Source: JAHECQ01 sp047638695
Lineage (GTDB): Bacteria > Actinomycetota > Acidimicrobiia > Acidimicrobiales > SZUA-35
Reading direction: 5' to 3'
Length of the DNA: 51,277 nucleotides
Assembly (NCBI GenBank): GCA_047638695.1
Contig: JBLINY010000024.1
Span: forward strand, 1-51,277
Below are positions 1-8,390 of this stretch, one piece after another. Each line of letters starts with the position of its first letter. Position 1 is the first letter of the stretch. Position numbers and translations under genes: made by a program. Under the pieces are notes generated by a model. That model was not told the DNA's origin. It saw only the letters and a program-made list of their open reading frames with translations, and ran no database searches.

Positions 1-87
1 ACTACTTCGACGCGACCCGACCACCGATCCAGCCAGACCGTCCGCCACCAGACCCTCACAGGCACCCGCAGCCCCGACCTTCAGAAG

Positions 88-270
88 TTGATCGGTGGAT
101 CGAGGCTTAATCTGGGTCGCATCCTGGTGCAGAGGACAATCGATGACGCCAGGCGCCGCGGCTGTGGGGATATGGGCGTCTATTTGGTCCCGACGACCGA
201 AGGGAATCGCGGCTTCTACACCAAGCTGGGCTTCGAAGTGATCGGCACCGAGATGCGCCAGACGTTCTGA
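88..270 (+). pseudogene. C-terminal fragment of a GNAT acetyltransferase
   Basis: The encoded residues match the last third of a GNAT N-acetyltransferase: a GRILVQ-like acetyl-CoA loop and helix, then a strand and the typical ending NRGFYTKLGFEVIG. The reading frame is open to the left edge of the window, but the roughly 30 codons before the loop are proline/threonine-rich and do not look like GNAT sequence, so the N-terminal half is missing or in another frame. The only start codon near the conserved part is a TTG at 88. It could be a truncated pseudogene or the end of a gene disrupted just upstream. The substrate cannot be told. Confidence 0.5.
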
Positions 271-387
271 CCTCAGCTTCTGCACCTCAGCTTCTACAAC
301 CGACAGCGGTCCTCGAACCGAGGTCTAGCCATCTCGGCAACCGGATGTCCCGTGACAGTCAGAGCTCGTCCGTGGCATCATGGGCCA

Positions 388-1248
388 ATGGGAAACGAGC
401 CAAGCTACCTTCCGCTACTACGCAAGATTGCGAACGCCGAATGCAACGCCGAGGTGTTTCTCTCTGCATGGGCCGCCGCCACTCCTCGTGATGACGTGCG
501 TCGTGTCATCGGAACCGTCGCTTTGCGCGAGGCCGAACACGCCAAGGCCTTCGAGAAGCGCATCTGCGAGCTGGGATTCGATGTCACGATCGAGGAGGCC
601 CCGCAGACTGCGGGACGGGCAGCCATCGCTGCCAGGGCCGACCTCACCGACGGTCAGAAGTTTGAGGAGCTCGGGGTCGGCATGCCCGCGGACCCCTCTA
701 CTCCGGATCGATGGGCAAGCTACCTCGGAGACAACACCATCGATATCGCAACGAGCGAGCTGCTTGGCCGCTTTGTAGGCGAAGAGCGCGACAGCGTCCG
801 CATGCTGGCCGAGTGCAGAGGCGCCCTCGCTGAAGAGGAGCGATCCACCGCCGCCAAACCAGAGACGCCCGCCAAACAGAAGACCAAGGCCCGACTCGAC
901 CGCATCGAGCAGATGCTTGAACAGGTCGTTGCCAGACTCGACAGCGGCACCAATACAGCCACCGTCAGCGAGAAAGACTTCCGTGCCGGGCTTCGAAACG
1001 ACGGTTTCGACGACGAAATTCGCATAACCCAGTACGAGCCCGGCGTCACCGGCGAGCTCCACTGCCATGACTTCTCGGCCCGGGTGCTTGTACTCGAAGG
1101 AGCTTTCGTTCTGAACTACGAGGACGGCCCCCAGACCTTCACGGCCGGCCAGTGCTGCCAGCTTGATGCCGGAACCATGCACGCCGAGTGCACTGGCGGA
1201 ATCGGAGCCCGTGTTCTCGCCGGGCTCAAACATCCGACAGCGGCATAA
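388..1248 (+). CDS. Ferritin-like domain protein fused to a C-terminal cupin
   Basis: Residues 1-150 form a four-helix ferritin-like segment: an early Glu in IANAECNAEVF, then REAEHAKAFEKRI with the E..H pattern of metal-binding ferritin-like folds, and a late GEERDSV helix. Residues 155-195 are Lys/Glu-rich with a short coiled coil (LDRIEQMLEQVVARLD). Residues 205-286 are a single cupin barrel with GELHCHDFSARVLVLEG and a second GTMH motif, so it probably binds a metal in that domain too. A GTG at 352 is also in frame, but the family-like sequence begins at the ATG at 388. Neither start has a strong ribosome site. It stands alone on the plus strand. Function unknown; an iron or redox sensor or a small-molecule oxygenase is possible. 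Confidence 0.75.
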   Translation: MGNEPSYLPLLRKIANAECNAEVFLSAWAAATPRDDVRRVIGTVALREAEHAKAFEKRICELGFDVTIEEAPQTAGRAAIAARADLTDGQKFEELGVGMPADPSTPDRWASYLGDNTIDIATSELLGRFVGEERDSVRMLAECRGALAEEERSTAAKPETPAKQKTKARLDRIEQMLEQVVARLDSGTNTATVSEKDFRAGLRNDGFDDEIRITQYEPGVTGELHCHDFSARVLVLEGAFVLNYEDGPQTFTAGQCCQLDAGTMHAECTGGIGARVLAGLKHPTAA

Positions 1249-1267
1249 GAGACAACGCAGCGTCCTA

Positions 1268-1279
1268 GTGTCCTGACAC
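1268..1279. repeat. Perfect GTGTC-CT-GACAC inverted repeat
   Basis: A 5-bp perfect inverted repeat with a 2-nt centre lies in the 178-bp gap between the ferritin-cupin gene and the EthD gene. It could be an operator half-site pair. There is no supporting context beyond its position about 150 bp upstream of the next gene. Confidence 0.2.
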
Positions 1280-1427
1280 GGAGGTTCGCCGGGTTAATCG
1301 AGGCCCGGTCGCGTCTGAGTGAACAACTAGCTCGAACTGACTGGCATCAGCATCGAGTCGGGCGGAAGGCTACCTCGGTTCGCCTAGGTAGTAGAAAGGC
1401 CGGCGACCCCCAACCGAGGAGACAACG

Positions 1428-2129
1428 ATGAGTCTTGTGGACCACCCGGCGAAGGCGATCTATTTGGCCAACCGAAATGCACGGCTAAGCCGAGATCAGT
1501 TCCGCGAGAGATGGCTGACCCACAGCCGGGTCGGGGAGGTGCTGTCTGCGGGACCGCAGCCAATCGCCGGTTTGCGCTACTGCCTCACCGTTGATCCAAC
1601 TGACCTGCTGCCCGGGGCGTCGAACGAACATGATGGCGTGGGCCTGCTGGCGCTGCGCAGCGTCGTGTCCATCCCCACCATGCACGCGGTGCTCACCCGC
1701 AACGACGTGGCGCTCGCCGACGAGCTGCGCACCTTCGAACGAGCAGTCGAGGACGTCACGGTTTACGCCGCCAGCGAGCTCGTGGTCGATGGCGGCGAGA
1801 CCGACGTGGTCGTGATCGAGTACGCCCGGCGCAGGGAAGCCATCGACGCAGTCGACCACCTGAGGGCAATTGAACGCCAACCGGCCGACGACGCGTTGCT
1901 CGAATCCGGCGTGCGACGCTGGGTACGCAACGTCGCCGTGGGAGCGTCGCCGCGCGGCTTCGGCTACGACGCCGTGACCGAGCTGTGGTTCGACTCCGTC
2001 GACCACGTCGCTGATGCCGCGCCTACCATCCAGGCGTTCTTCGACCGCCGAGGCACCCATACCGAGCGCCGAGCGTCGTTCTTCATGGTCACCAAGGTCG
2101 TCCACGGCCTGGGACGCACCCGCCCGTGA
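1428..2129 (+). CDS. EthD-domain (dimeric alpha-beta barrel) protein
   Basis: The N-terminal 110 residues carry the EthD/ferredoxin-like barrel pattern (KAIYLANRNARLSRDQF followed by RERWLTHS), and a second weaker copy starts near residue 125 (VVVIEYARRREAIDA), so the 233-residue chain looks like two tandem barrels. Family members accompany degradation pathways as small oxygenases, dehalogenases or accessory proteins, but no catalytic role can be assigned. The start is supported by GAGGAGA eight bases upstream of ATG. A CoA-transferase gene follows after 46 bp on the same strand, which suggests an operon and a job in acyl-CoA-linked catabolism. Confidence 0.75.
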   Translation: MSLVDHPAKAIYLANRNARLSRDQFRERWLTHSRVGEVLSAGPQPIAGLRYCLTVDPTDLLPGASNEHDGVGLLALRSVVSIPTMHAVLTRNDVALADELRTFERAVEDVTVYAASELVVDGGETDVVVIEYARRREAIDAVDHLRAIERQPADDALLESGVRRWVRNVAVGASPRGFGYDAVTELWFDSVDHVADAAPTIQAFFDRRGTHTERRASFFMVTKVVHGLGRTRP

Positions 2130-2175
2130 CGCCGACAAGCAGGCCTGGCATGCTGCAGACGGGGAAGGGACGCAC

Positions 2176-3384
2176 ATGACACGTGGACTGCTCGAGGGGT
2201 ACCGAGTACTGGATCTAAGCCAGTACATCGCCGGGGCCGGGTGCACTCGCATGCTGGCTGAGCTCGGACCGGAGATCATCAAGGTCGAGCTTGCACCGGG
2301 CGGCGATCCCAGCCGGTTGCTCCCGTGGGTGACTGATGGCCGCAGCAGCCTGTACGTCCACCAGAATCGTGGCAAACAGAGTCTCTGCGTCGATTGGAAT
2401 ACCGAAGAGGGGCTGGCGTTGATCAAGGAGCTCGTCCCCCACTGCGACGTGGTGGTCGAGAACTTCGGATTCGATGTCCTGGCCAAACGTGGGCTCGACT
2501 ATGACGCGCTCCTCGAACTCAATCCCGCGATCGTGATGGTGTCGGTCTCGGCCTTCGGTCGCACATCGCCGTTCTCGGATCGCCCCGGCTTCGACGGGGT
2601 CGTGCAGGCTTACAGCGGCATGATGCACATGACCGGTGAGCCCGATCGCCCACCGTCGGCCGTCGGCTTTGCCATCGTTGACAACACCGCCGCTGTTCAT
2701 GCGTTCGCGGGGCTTGGCTATGCGCTATTGCACCGAGAACGCACGGGCGAGGGACAACACGTCGACATCGCCATGGTCGACTCGATGTTCCACCTCAACG
2801 AAACGCTCAATCAAGCCATGGCCTCCGACGGAGAGTACACACCGATGCGGATGGGACGACATCACCCGCTCGTGTGCCCGACCGGGATCTATGAGCTGCC
2901 CGAGGGGTTCGGAATATTGATGTGCCTCGACCGCCAGTTCGGCTATCTCGCCACGGCGATGGATCGCCTCGACCTCCTCGATGACGAGCGATACGCAACC
3001 GGCGCGGCTCGAGCGACCCACCAGGCAACGCTCATCCCAATCATCCAGGAATGGCTGCTGACGTTCCCCGACAACGAGACGTTGCTGGCGGTATGCCTCG
3101 AACACCGCATCCCGATCGGGCCGGCACTGAATCCGCTCGACGCCATCGGACACCCACACTTCGTGGCCCGCGACATGGTCCGCACCGTACCCGACCCGGT
3201 TTTGGGCGAGGTTACGATCACCGGTTACCCGTTCAAGATGTCAGCACAACCCGACCTGCCAGATATCACCGCACCATTGCTCGGCGAACACAACGAAGCA
3301 GTGCTGCGAGATGTGCTCGGCTATACGTCAGAGCGCGTTGCCGAACTCACCACCAACGGCGTCCTCATCAGCGGCGATCGCTAG
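2176..3384 (+). CDS. Family III (CaiB/BaiF) CoA-transferase
   Basis: This 402-residue protein has the family III layout: an N-terminal Rossmann-like half starting GYRVLDLSQYIAG, the NRGKQSLCVD and VVVENF motifs, and the FDGVVQA segment. Asp169 in FAIVDNTAAVHAF falls where family III enzymes carry the aspartate that forms the acyl-CoA anhydride. The C-terminal swapped half includes the typical PIGPALNPLDAI and the ending ERVAELTTNGVL. The enzyme would move CoA between carboxylic acids; the acids are unknown. The ATG is preceded by GGGGAAGGGA six bases upstream. It is 46 bp downstream of the EthD gene. Two more distant paralogues occur in the window. Confidence 0.9.
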   Translation: MTRGLLEGYRVLDLSQYIAGAGCTRMLAELGPEIIKVELAPGGDPSRLLPWVTDGRSSLYVHQNRGKQSLCVDWNTEEGLALIKELVPHCDVVVENFGFDVLAKRGLDYDALLELNPAIVMVSVSAFGRTSPFSDRPGFDGVVQAYSGMMHMTGEPDRPPSAVGFAIVDNTAAVHAFAGLGYALLHRERTGEGQHVDIAMVDSMFHLNETLNQAMASDGEYTPMRMGRHHPLVCPTGIYELPEGFGILMCLDRQFGYLATAMDRLDLLDDERYATGAARATHQATLIPIIQEWLLTFPDNETLLAVCLEHRIPIGPALNPLDAIGHPHFVARDMVRTVPDPVLGEVTITGYPFKMSAQPDLPDITAPLLGEHNEAVLRDVLGYTSERVAELTTNGVLISGDR

Positions 3385-3387
3385 CGA

Positions 3388-3594
3388 TCACGATCTGCGA
3401 CCGCTGTACACGATCGCCGTTGGGACAGGGACAGGTGACTCCGACCCCTCACCGTTCCATGCCGAGCGCTCTGCTCCAGCGATGACAACTCGCTGCGCAC
3501 CGGTCAAGGTCTCTCTCGCAGCAGCGATGTGGACCGTGGCTCGATCGATTCCTCCAGCGATGCGTTCGGGCACGGGCAGATCGGTGTCGAGCAT
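3388..3594 (-). CDS. Small hypothetical protein (68 aa)
   Basis: A 68-codon frame begins three bases after the stop of the NTF2-like gene on the same strand, so it could be translated as the second gene of that pair. The N-terminal half (RIAGGIDRATVHIAAARETL) is amphipathic and codon use is similar to the neighbours, but I recognise no family, and the C-terminal part is low-complexity Pro/Val/Ser. It ends 4 bp from the convergent CoA-transferase stop. It may be a genuine small gene or a chance frame. Confidence 0.3.
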   Translation of the reverse strand: MLDTDLPVPERIAGGIDRATVHIAAARETLTGAQRVVIAGAERSAWNGEGSESPVPVPTAIVYSGRRS

Positions 3595-3597
3595 GGG

Positions 3598-3963
3598 TCA
3601 GGCCTTCTCAGGTAGCGGCCCGAAGAAGCCGAGCACCCTCAGCACTTGGCCGTCACCGTCGACCTCGGTGACATCGAACCCTGACATGAGGATCTCGTCG
3701 CCCCGGCTGATCTGCCAGCTGTACCGGTGAAGCTGATGATGGCTGTCCACACTGCTCGTCCGCTCATAGATCGCCCCCGGCAGCTGTCGATGGACTTCGT
3801 GAACATTGGTCTCGAACTCGTCTATGCCGAGAGTCTCGATGCTCGGATCGATGAACTCGACGTTAGGCGCCAACGCTTTCTCCAGATGGCTTCGGACCCT
3901 GTCCGGACTTCGCTCGTTCCACGCGCCAAGCATGTGGTCGAGTGCCTCGGGATATGACGCCAT
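3598..3963 (-). CDS. NTF2-like / SnoaL-type protein
   Basis: This 121-residue protein has the cone-fold pattern of the SnoaL/NTF2 superfamily: a helical start (YPEALDHMLGAWNER), a FIDPS segment after the second helix, then strands containing HRYSWQISRGDEIL and GFDVTEVDGDGQV, and ending in GFFGPLPE. Such proteins are isomerases, hydrolases or carriers of small ligands, and the substrate is not visible. The ATG at 3963 is chosen over earlier in-frame codons because CGAGGAGATC lies just before it and because family similarity starts there. Confidence 0.75.
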   Translation of the reverse strand: MASYPEALDHMLGAWNERSPDRVRSHLEKALAPNVEFIDPSIETLGIDEFETNVHEVHRQLPGAIYERTSSVDSHHQLHRYSWQISRGDEILMSGFDVTEVDGDGQVLRVLGFFGPLPEKA

Positions 3964-4107
3964 CGGATCTCCTCGTGGCTGTTCGTTGGGGTTCAGAACA
4001 TCAGTGTTCACGAGCGTAGGACCAGATCGCAATCGGCCCATTGTGCGCCCATCGGCCGTCGGACTCGACAATCCAGGCGCCGGATGCTGGGTGAGTCTGC
4101 GATGCGG

Positions 4108-4314
4108 TTAGCCCCGAGGCTCGTGCCGGGCAACCAGTTCATCGATCTCGGCCAGGGCGGTCGCCGCGATGTCCAGCGTCAGCGGCGATCGAGAGGCAGC
4201 GATTTCGAGGAGGCCAGCGGCGAGGGCGCCAGGGTCGGGGTCTCCATCGACGATCAGGCATCCGAGTACTTGGTTGGCGCCCTGGGTCGTCTTCTCCCAG
4301 CTGCTGTTGGCCAT
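4108..4314 (-). CDS. Small hypothetical protein (68 aa)
   Basis: A short frame encoding a predicted alpha/beta and then helical protein (QVLGCLIVDG, ALAAGLLEIAASR, ALAEIDELVARH). The regular hydrophobic spacing and helix-forming C-terminus argue for a real product, but there is no recognisable domain and no clear ribosome site before the ATG at 4314. It sits downstream of two small membrane-protein frames on the same strand. Confidence 0.35.
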   Translation of the reverse strand: MANSSWEKTTQGANQVLGCLIVDGDPDPGALAAGLLEIAASRSPLTLDIAATALAEIDELVARHEPRG

Positions 4315-4340
4315 GATCAGCACAATAGGAGCTGACCGAA

Positions 4341-4577
4341 TCAAGCAGGCGGGCACCGCCGCATCGCTAGTGAGGTGGCTCGGTCGTGCGCCACGACGAA
4401 ACAAATCCGAGCTTCAATAGGGACCGCAAAGGCGAGAAAGCCGACCAGTGTTGCGAGGCCGGTGTGCCCGTCTTCGTCGAGATCGAGCGAAACGAACGCG
4501 GCCGCAACAAAAACCGTTGGACCGATGAGATAGAACCACCATGCTGAGGAGCAGAAGAACCCTCTCAGCAGTCCCAC
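4341..4577 (-). CDS. Small two-helix membrane protein, hypothetical
   Basis: The frame encodes 78 residues with two strongly hydrophobic stretches (WWFYLIGPTVFVAAAFV and LATLVGFLAFAVPI) separated by an acidic loop, LDLDEDGHTG. It is 107 bp downstream of another small membrane protein on the same strand and may be co-transcribed with it. No family is recognised. The last 20 residues are less regular, so the true end or the gene itself is uncertain. Confidence 0.4.
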   Translation of the reverse strand: MGLLRGFFCSSAWWFYLIGPTVFVAAAFVSLDLDEDGHTGLATLVGFLAFAVPIEARICFVVAHDRATSLAMRRCPPA

Positions 4578-4684
4578 CGCTTCACCTCCATCAATCCGTC
4601 CACATGATCGACGAGGACCGTTGCCGATCTCGCCAGCTGGTGCCGCAGCCTACATCGACCCTCGATCGCCACCCGAAGGAAGCA

Positions 4685-5125
4685 TCAACGATTGACATAC
4701 GCCCGGCCGATGAAGAACGCCATGAGCACCGACACGTAGCCGACCGCAAGAAGAGCGGCGAAGATCCGAGTGGACCGTCCGGTGTCGCCCCTGGCCAACC
4801 AGCCACCGGCCAGAAAGACGCCCATAGGAACGAGCCCTCCCACGTAGTGGATATACAGCTGGGAGATGCCCTGACCCTGATCGAGCAGCTTGATGCCAAT
4901 CAGCACCTGCACCGCCAGCGCGATCTGAGCGGCGGCAATGCTCCATTTGCCGGCCGAGCTGATCGGTTCGTTGGCCACCGCATGGCGCACAACCAATGCC
5001 GTAGCAATCGTCATGACGATCAGGACGACCACGCCCGTTCCGAGGTGCACTGACCGGTCAAGGATCAGGTTATCGATCCGGCCTTCACCGAGTTCGTTCT
5101 GAGCGCTCAGCACAAACGAGTCCAT
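4685..5125 (-). CDS. Four-helix integral membrane protein, hypothetical
   Basis: The 146-residue product has four predicted transmembrane segments (TGVVVLIVMTIATALVV, WSIAAAQIALAVQVLIGI, YIHYVGGLVPMGVFLAGG, FAALLAVGYVSVLMAFFIG). A histidine in the third (IHYVGG) and one after the first (VRHAV) are placed as heme ligands would be in four-helix cytochrome b-like bundles, but that is only a resemblance. It is divergent from the CoxL-like gene with about 40 bp between starts, so they may share a control region. Confidence 0.6.
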   Translation of the reverse strand: MDSFVLSAQNELGEGRIDNLILDRSVHLGTGVVVLIVMTIATALVVRHAVANEPISSAGKWSIAAAQIALAVQVLIGIKLLDQGQGISQLYIHYVGGLVPMGVFLAGGWLARGDTGRSTRIFAALLAVGYVSVLMAFFIGRAYVNR

Positions 5126-5164
5126 GCGTCAGTGTGGCCCGCCCATGAGCCGTGTTCCTTCGCG

Positions 5165-7585
5165 ATGCAGCAAGTATCTTTGCGCCGGTGTTCGGGCGAG
5201 CAACCGCTGCTCACGTTTGATGGAGGCAACGATGCGAAGACCAAGGGTCGAAAATCGCTGGGTCAGAAGCGACCTGTGATCGGCGAACGCGTCCTGCGCA
5301 CCGAAGACCGACGCTTGCTCACTGGCTCTGCCTGCTTCACCTCCGACATTACGCAGATGGGCCAGGTGCACGCCGTCTTCATCCGCTCCCCCTACGCCCA
5401 TGCCGATCTCGGGGCGATCGATGTGGCCGATGCTGCAGCAGCCGCCGGCGTGATCATGGTGCTCACCGGACAGGACTATGAGGGCGACGGCCTATCGAGC
5501 CTTCTCCACCCCAGCAATCTGCCCGACCATCTCGATCCGAGTCAGCCCAGCTTCACCTCCGATGAATTGTTTCCGCCAGCGCAGGCTGGGCCAATCGTGG
5601 TCGACCGGGCAAGGTTCTCCGGTGAGATCGTGGCCATGGTGGTCGCGGAGACAGTCGAAGCGGCCATCGATGCTGCGGAGCTCGTGACCATCGACTACGA
5701 GCCACGGCCAGCTGTCACCGATGCACGAGCGGCTTTGGCCGATGCGGCGCCAGACGTTTGGGACTCCGGCAACCTCTGCGCCTATGCCGAGCGGGGCGAC
5801 GCCACGACAGCAGCAGCCGCAGTCGAAGAAGCCCCTCATGTCATACGGGTGTCGCTCCACAACCACCGTGTTCATGGCTCGCCAATGGAACCACGGTCGG
5901 CCATCGGTGTCTTCGACTCCGACTCGGGGCGCTACACGTTGTATGCGCCCAGCCAAGGCGTGCACCGTTTCCGTCGATCGCTAGCCACTGCGCTCGGCCT
6001 GGACGAGCACGATGTTCGGGTCGTCACCCCCGATGTCGGCGGGGCCTTCGGCCTGCGGATTCCGTGTTCCAACGAGTATCCGCTACTCCTTTGGGCGGCT
6101 CGCCGCTGTGGGAGGCCGGTGAAATGGGAAGGCACCCGAAGCGAGGGGTTTCTTTCCGACGTCCACAGCCGCGACACCCACTGCGATGGGACGTTGGCCC
6201 TCGACAATGACGGACGGATTTTGGCGATGCAGCTCGACTATCTGGGCAACATCGGAGCCCACCCGATCTCGTTCGCCGTACTGTCCAACCTGCTCCGAAT
6301 GGCCGGACCGCCTTACGACGTGCCGGCGCTGCACGTCCGAGTACGGGGAGTATTGACCAACACCACGCCCACCTCTGTCTACCGCGGGGCCGGCCGTCCC
6401 GAAGTCACCCGCATCGTTGAACGATTGATGGACCTCGGGGCAGAAGCCGTCGGTATGGACCGGGCGACGCTCCGCAAGCGAAATCTCATCAGCCCGACTG
6501 CCTTGCCCTACCGCACCAGGCTAGGTCTCACCTATGACAGCGGCGAGTTCACCGCCAACCTCGAAGAGGTTCTACGACTCATCGACTGGGATGGTTTTGA
6601 GACACGCCGGATCGCTGCCGGACGCAGGGGCAAACTCGCCGGAATCGGTGTCGCCAACTACCTCGAGTCTCCGGCTGCTGCCGCCCACGAGCGAACCGAT
6701 GTCACGATTCGGGCCGACAGAACAGTCCAGGTCGTCATCGGAACGCAAGCATCGGGCCAGGGCCACGAGACCAGTTTTGCTCAAGTGGTGGCAGGGACGC
6801 TCGGTGTCCCTATCGAGGCGGTCTCGGTTGCGTTTGGTGACTCTGACCAGGCAGTTAGCGGATCTGGGTCGCACGCCGACCGATCGATGCGACTGGGAGG
6901 AACGATCCTGGTCGGCGCCTGCGAGGAGCTCATCAACAAGGGCCGCGAACGAGCCCAGGGGTTGCTCGACGATGAAGACCCGAGGATCAACTATGCCGAC
7001 GGCGAGTTTGTCGCGGTCGAGAGCGGGCGCTCTATCGACCTGTTCGACGTGGTGGCCGACACCCCGCTCTCGGCCACGGGGGAGATCTCGACTCGGTTGC
7101 ACGCTCATCCCAACGGCGTTGCCGCTTGTGAGGTCGAAATCGATCCCGACACTGGCGCTCTGTCGGTCACCCGCTATGTCAGCGTCGACGATGTCGGACG
7201 GGCCATTAACCCTATGATCGTCGAGGGCCAACTTCATGGTGGAATCGTGCAGGGCATCGGCGAGGCGGTGCTAGAGGAACTGGTATACGACCCGGCGACA
7301 GGGCAACTCATCACCGGCTCGTTCCTCGACTATGGACTCCCCAGTACAACCGATACGCCGAGTCTCGAGGGGCGGATCAAAGAGTGCCTCACGGATAGCA
7401 ACCCATTGGGCGTGAAAGGGGCCGGAGAAGCGGGCATCACGCCAGCAACAGCCGTAATCGTCAGCGCCGCCGTGGATGCGTTGCGACCATTCGGCGTCAC
7501 TCACCTCGACACTCCCCTCTCCCCCGAGCGGATCTGGGCGGCGATGGCTGGCGACACGGTCCGCTCCGAATCGGCGACGATTTAG
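5165..7585 (+). CDS. CoxL-like molybdenum hydroxylase large subunit (form II type)
   Basis: About 806 residues with the aldehyde oxidase/xanthine dehydrogenase layout: an a/b hammerhead domain beginning at RTEDRRLLTG and IRSPYAHADL, then the molybdopterin-binding domains. The active-site loop is VYRGAGR, the form II version rather than the CO-specific AYxCSFR of form I, so this is probably not a CO dehydrogenase. The catalytic glutamate lies in GVKGAGEAG near the C-terminus, and GQASGQGHET-like cofactor motifs are present. Small (2Fe-2S) and medium (FAD) subunits are not adjacent. The start is uncertain: ATG 5165 lacks a ribosome site, while a good GGAGG precedes an ATG at 5232 that is in another frame. 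The stop overlaps the convergent racemase-like gene by 4 bp. Confidence 0.85.
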   Translation: MQQVSLRRCSGEQPLLTFDGGNDAKTKGRKSLGQKRPVIGERVLRTEDRRLLTGSACFTSDITQMGQVHAVFIRSPYAHADLGAIDVADAAAAAGVIMVLTGQDYEGDGLSSLLHPSNLPDHLDPSQPSFTSDELFPPAQAGPIVVDRARFSGEIVAMVVAETVEAAIDAAELVTIDYEPRPAVTDARAALADAAPDVWDSGNLCAYAERGDATTAAAAVEEAPHVIRVSLHNHRVHGSPMEPRSAIGVFDSDSGRYTLYAPSQGVHRFRRSLATALGLDEHDVRVVTPDVGGAFGLRIPCSNEYPLLLWAARRCGRPVKWEGTRSEGFLSDVHSRDTHCDGTLALDNDGRILAMQLDYLGNIGAHPISFAVLSNLLRMAGPPYDVPALHVRVRGVLTNTTPTSVYRGAGRPEVTRIVERLMDLGAEAVGMDRATLRKRNLISPTALPYRTRLGLTYDSGEFTANLEEVLRLIDWDGFETRRIAAGRRGKLAGIGVANYLESPAAAAHERTDVTIRADRTVQVVIGTQASGQGHETSFAQVVAGTLGVPIEAVSVAFGDSDQAVSGSGSHADRSMRLGGTILVGACEELINKGRERAQGLLDDEDPRINYADGEFVAVESGRSIDLFDVVADTPLSATGEISTRLHAHPNGVAACEVEIDPDTGALSVTRYVSVDDVGRAINPMIVEGQLHGGIVQGIGEAVLEELVYDPATGQLITGSFLDYGLPSTTDTPSLEGRIKECLTDSNPLGVKGAGEAGITPATAVIVSAAVDALRPFGVTHLDTPLSPERIWAAMAGDTVRSESATI

Positions 7586-8256
7586 CCGGTTGACATGATC
7601 TGGGCGAGATGCGCCTGGGCAAGATCGATGTGTGGATACTCCGGTGGGGTTTCGGCGTAGAACGACGAGAGGTCTGTGCCTGCAAGAACGATCGCTTGGG
7701 CACCGAGGGCCATTGCCCGCTCGGCCATATCGGCGAGAAACTCCACCTCCGTCTCGGTGTTGCGTTTTCCCATCAGAGCGATGTCGCTGTAGGTCGCGTG
7801 TACTGATTCGAGTGCAGTTGCTTGCAACGGCACCACCGCGTTCGCGCTCACGGCGGCATAGATGTTGCTCTCCATCACCGCTCGGTTCCCGAAGACAGCG
7901 ACGCGTTCGATGCCGGCCTCACGGATCGCACTTGGTATGACATCGAGCGCGCTCACAACAGGCCCCCTGGCCACTGCAACGATCTCGCTAATTGCCATGT
8001 GCGGAGCGATCGCACTGACTGCTACGAAATCGGCGCCCGCTCCGAAGAGCTGATGGGCGAGACCCCCGAGGTAGTTCCCAAGTCCCGACGGGTCGAGGTT
8101 GTCCAGGCGGTCGAGTACCTCTTTCACGTTTGCATGTCGCAGGGTCAGGTTGAGGGTTTCTCCTGCCGTTTCGTGTCGTTGAACAAGCTGTTCGTAATAG
8201 AAGATGCCTGCTCGAGTTGCGAGCCCACCGATCAGTCCAATGTGGGGTGGGGTCAT
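7582..8256 (-). CDS. Asp/Glu racemase-family protein lacking both catalytic cysteines
   Basis: The 224-residue chain has the two-domain aspartate/glutamate racemase pattern: MTPPHIGLIGGLATRAGIFYYE at the start, a central GVPVVSALDV-like strand, and a YAAVSA substrate-loop region. The first catalytic motif, normally CNTxH, reads A82-I-A-P-H86, and the second, normally GCTE, reads A192-G193-T-D195. Both general acid/base cysteines are therefore absent. It may be a non-racemase member (isomerase, decarboxylase or binding protein) or inactive. A purine-rich array of five imperfect repeats lies immediately upstream. It is convergent with the CoxL-like gene and divergent from the dioxygenase. Confidence 0.75.
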   Translation of the reverse strand: MTPPHIGLIGGLATRAGIFYYEQLVQRHETAGETLNLTLRHANVKEVLDRLDNLDPSGLGNYLGGLAHQLFGAGADFVAVSAIAPHMAISEIVAVARGPVVSALDVIPSAIREAGIERVAVFGNRAVMESNIYAAVSANAVVPLQATALESVHATYSDIALMGKRNTETEVEFLADMAERAMALGAQAIVLAGTDLSSFYAETPPEYPHIDLAQAHLAQIMSTG

Positions 8257-8270
8257 CGGCGACTCTGCGT

Positions 8271-8335
8271 TCTCATATCGTTCTTTCTCGTGTCATTCTT
8301 TCGTGTGATTTCTCTTGTGATTTTCTCCTGTGATT
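8271..8335. repeat. Five imperfect 12-nt direct repeats (TCTCnTGTgATT)
   Basis: Copies lie at 8271-8282, 8286-8297, 8299-8310, 8311-8322 and 8324-8335 on the plus strand; on the minus strand they read AATCACAnGAGA. The array ends about 15 bp before the start of the racemase-like gene, so it sits in its promoter or leader. Copy spacing is 12-15 bp. A multimeric operator, a purine-rich leader, or expansion by replication slippage would all fit. Confidence 0.6.
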
Positions 8336-8390
8336 GCCTGCCAGGCGAGTGATGCGGGCGACATCCGGACCTGGCTGACAGACTGCCCTC

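Noticed and set aside
418..1233. Long minus-strand open frame opposite the ferritin-cupin gene
   Set aside because: It is the antisense shadow of a well-supported gene; no recognisable domain and no ribosome site.
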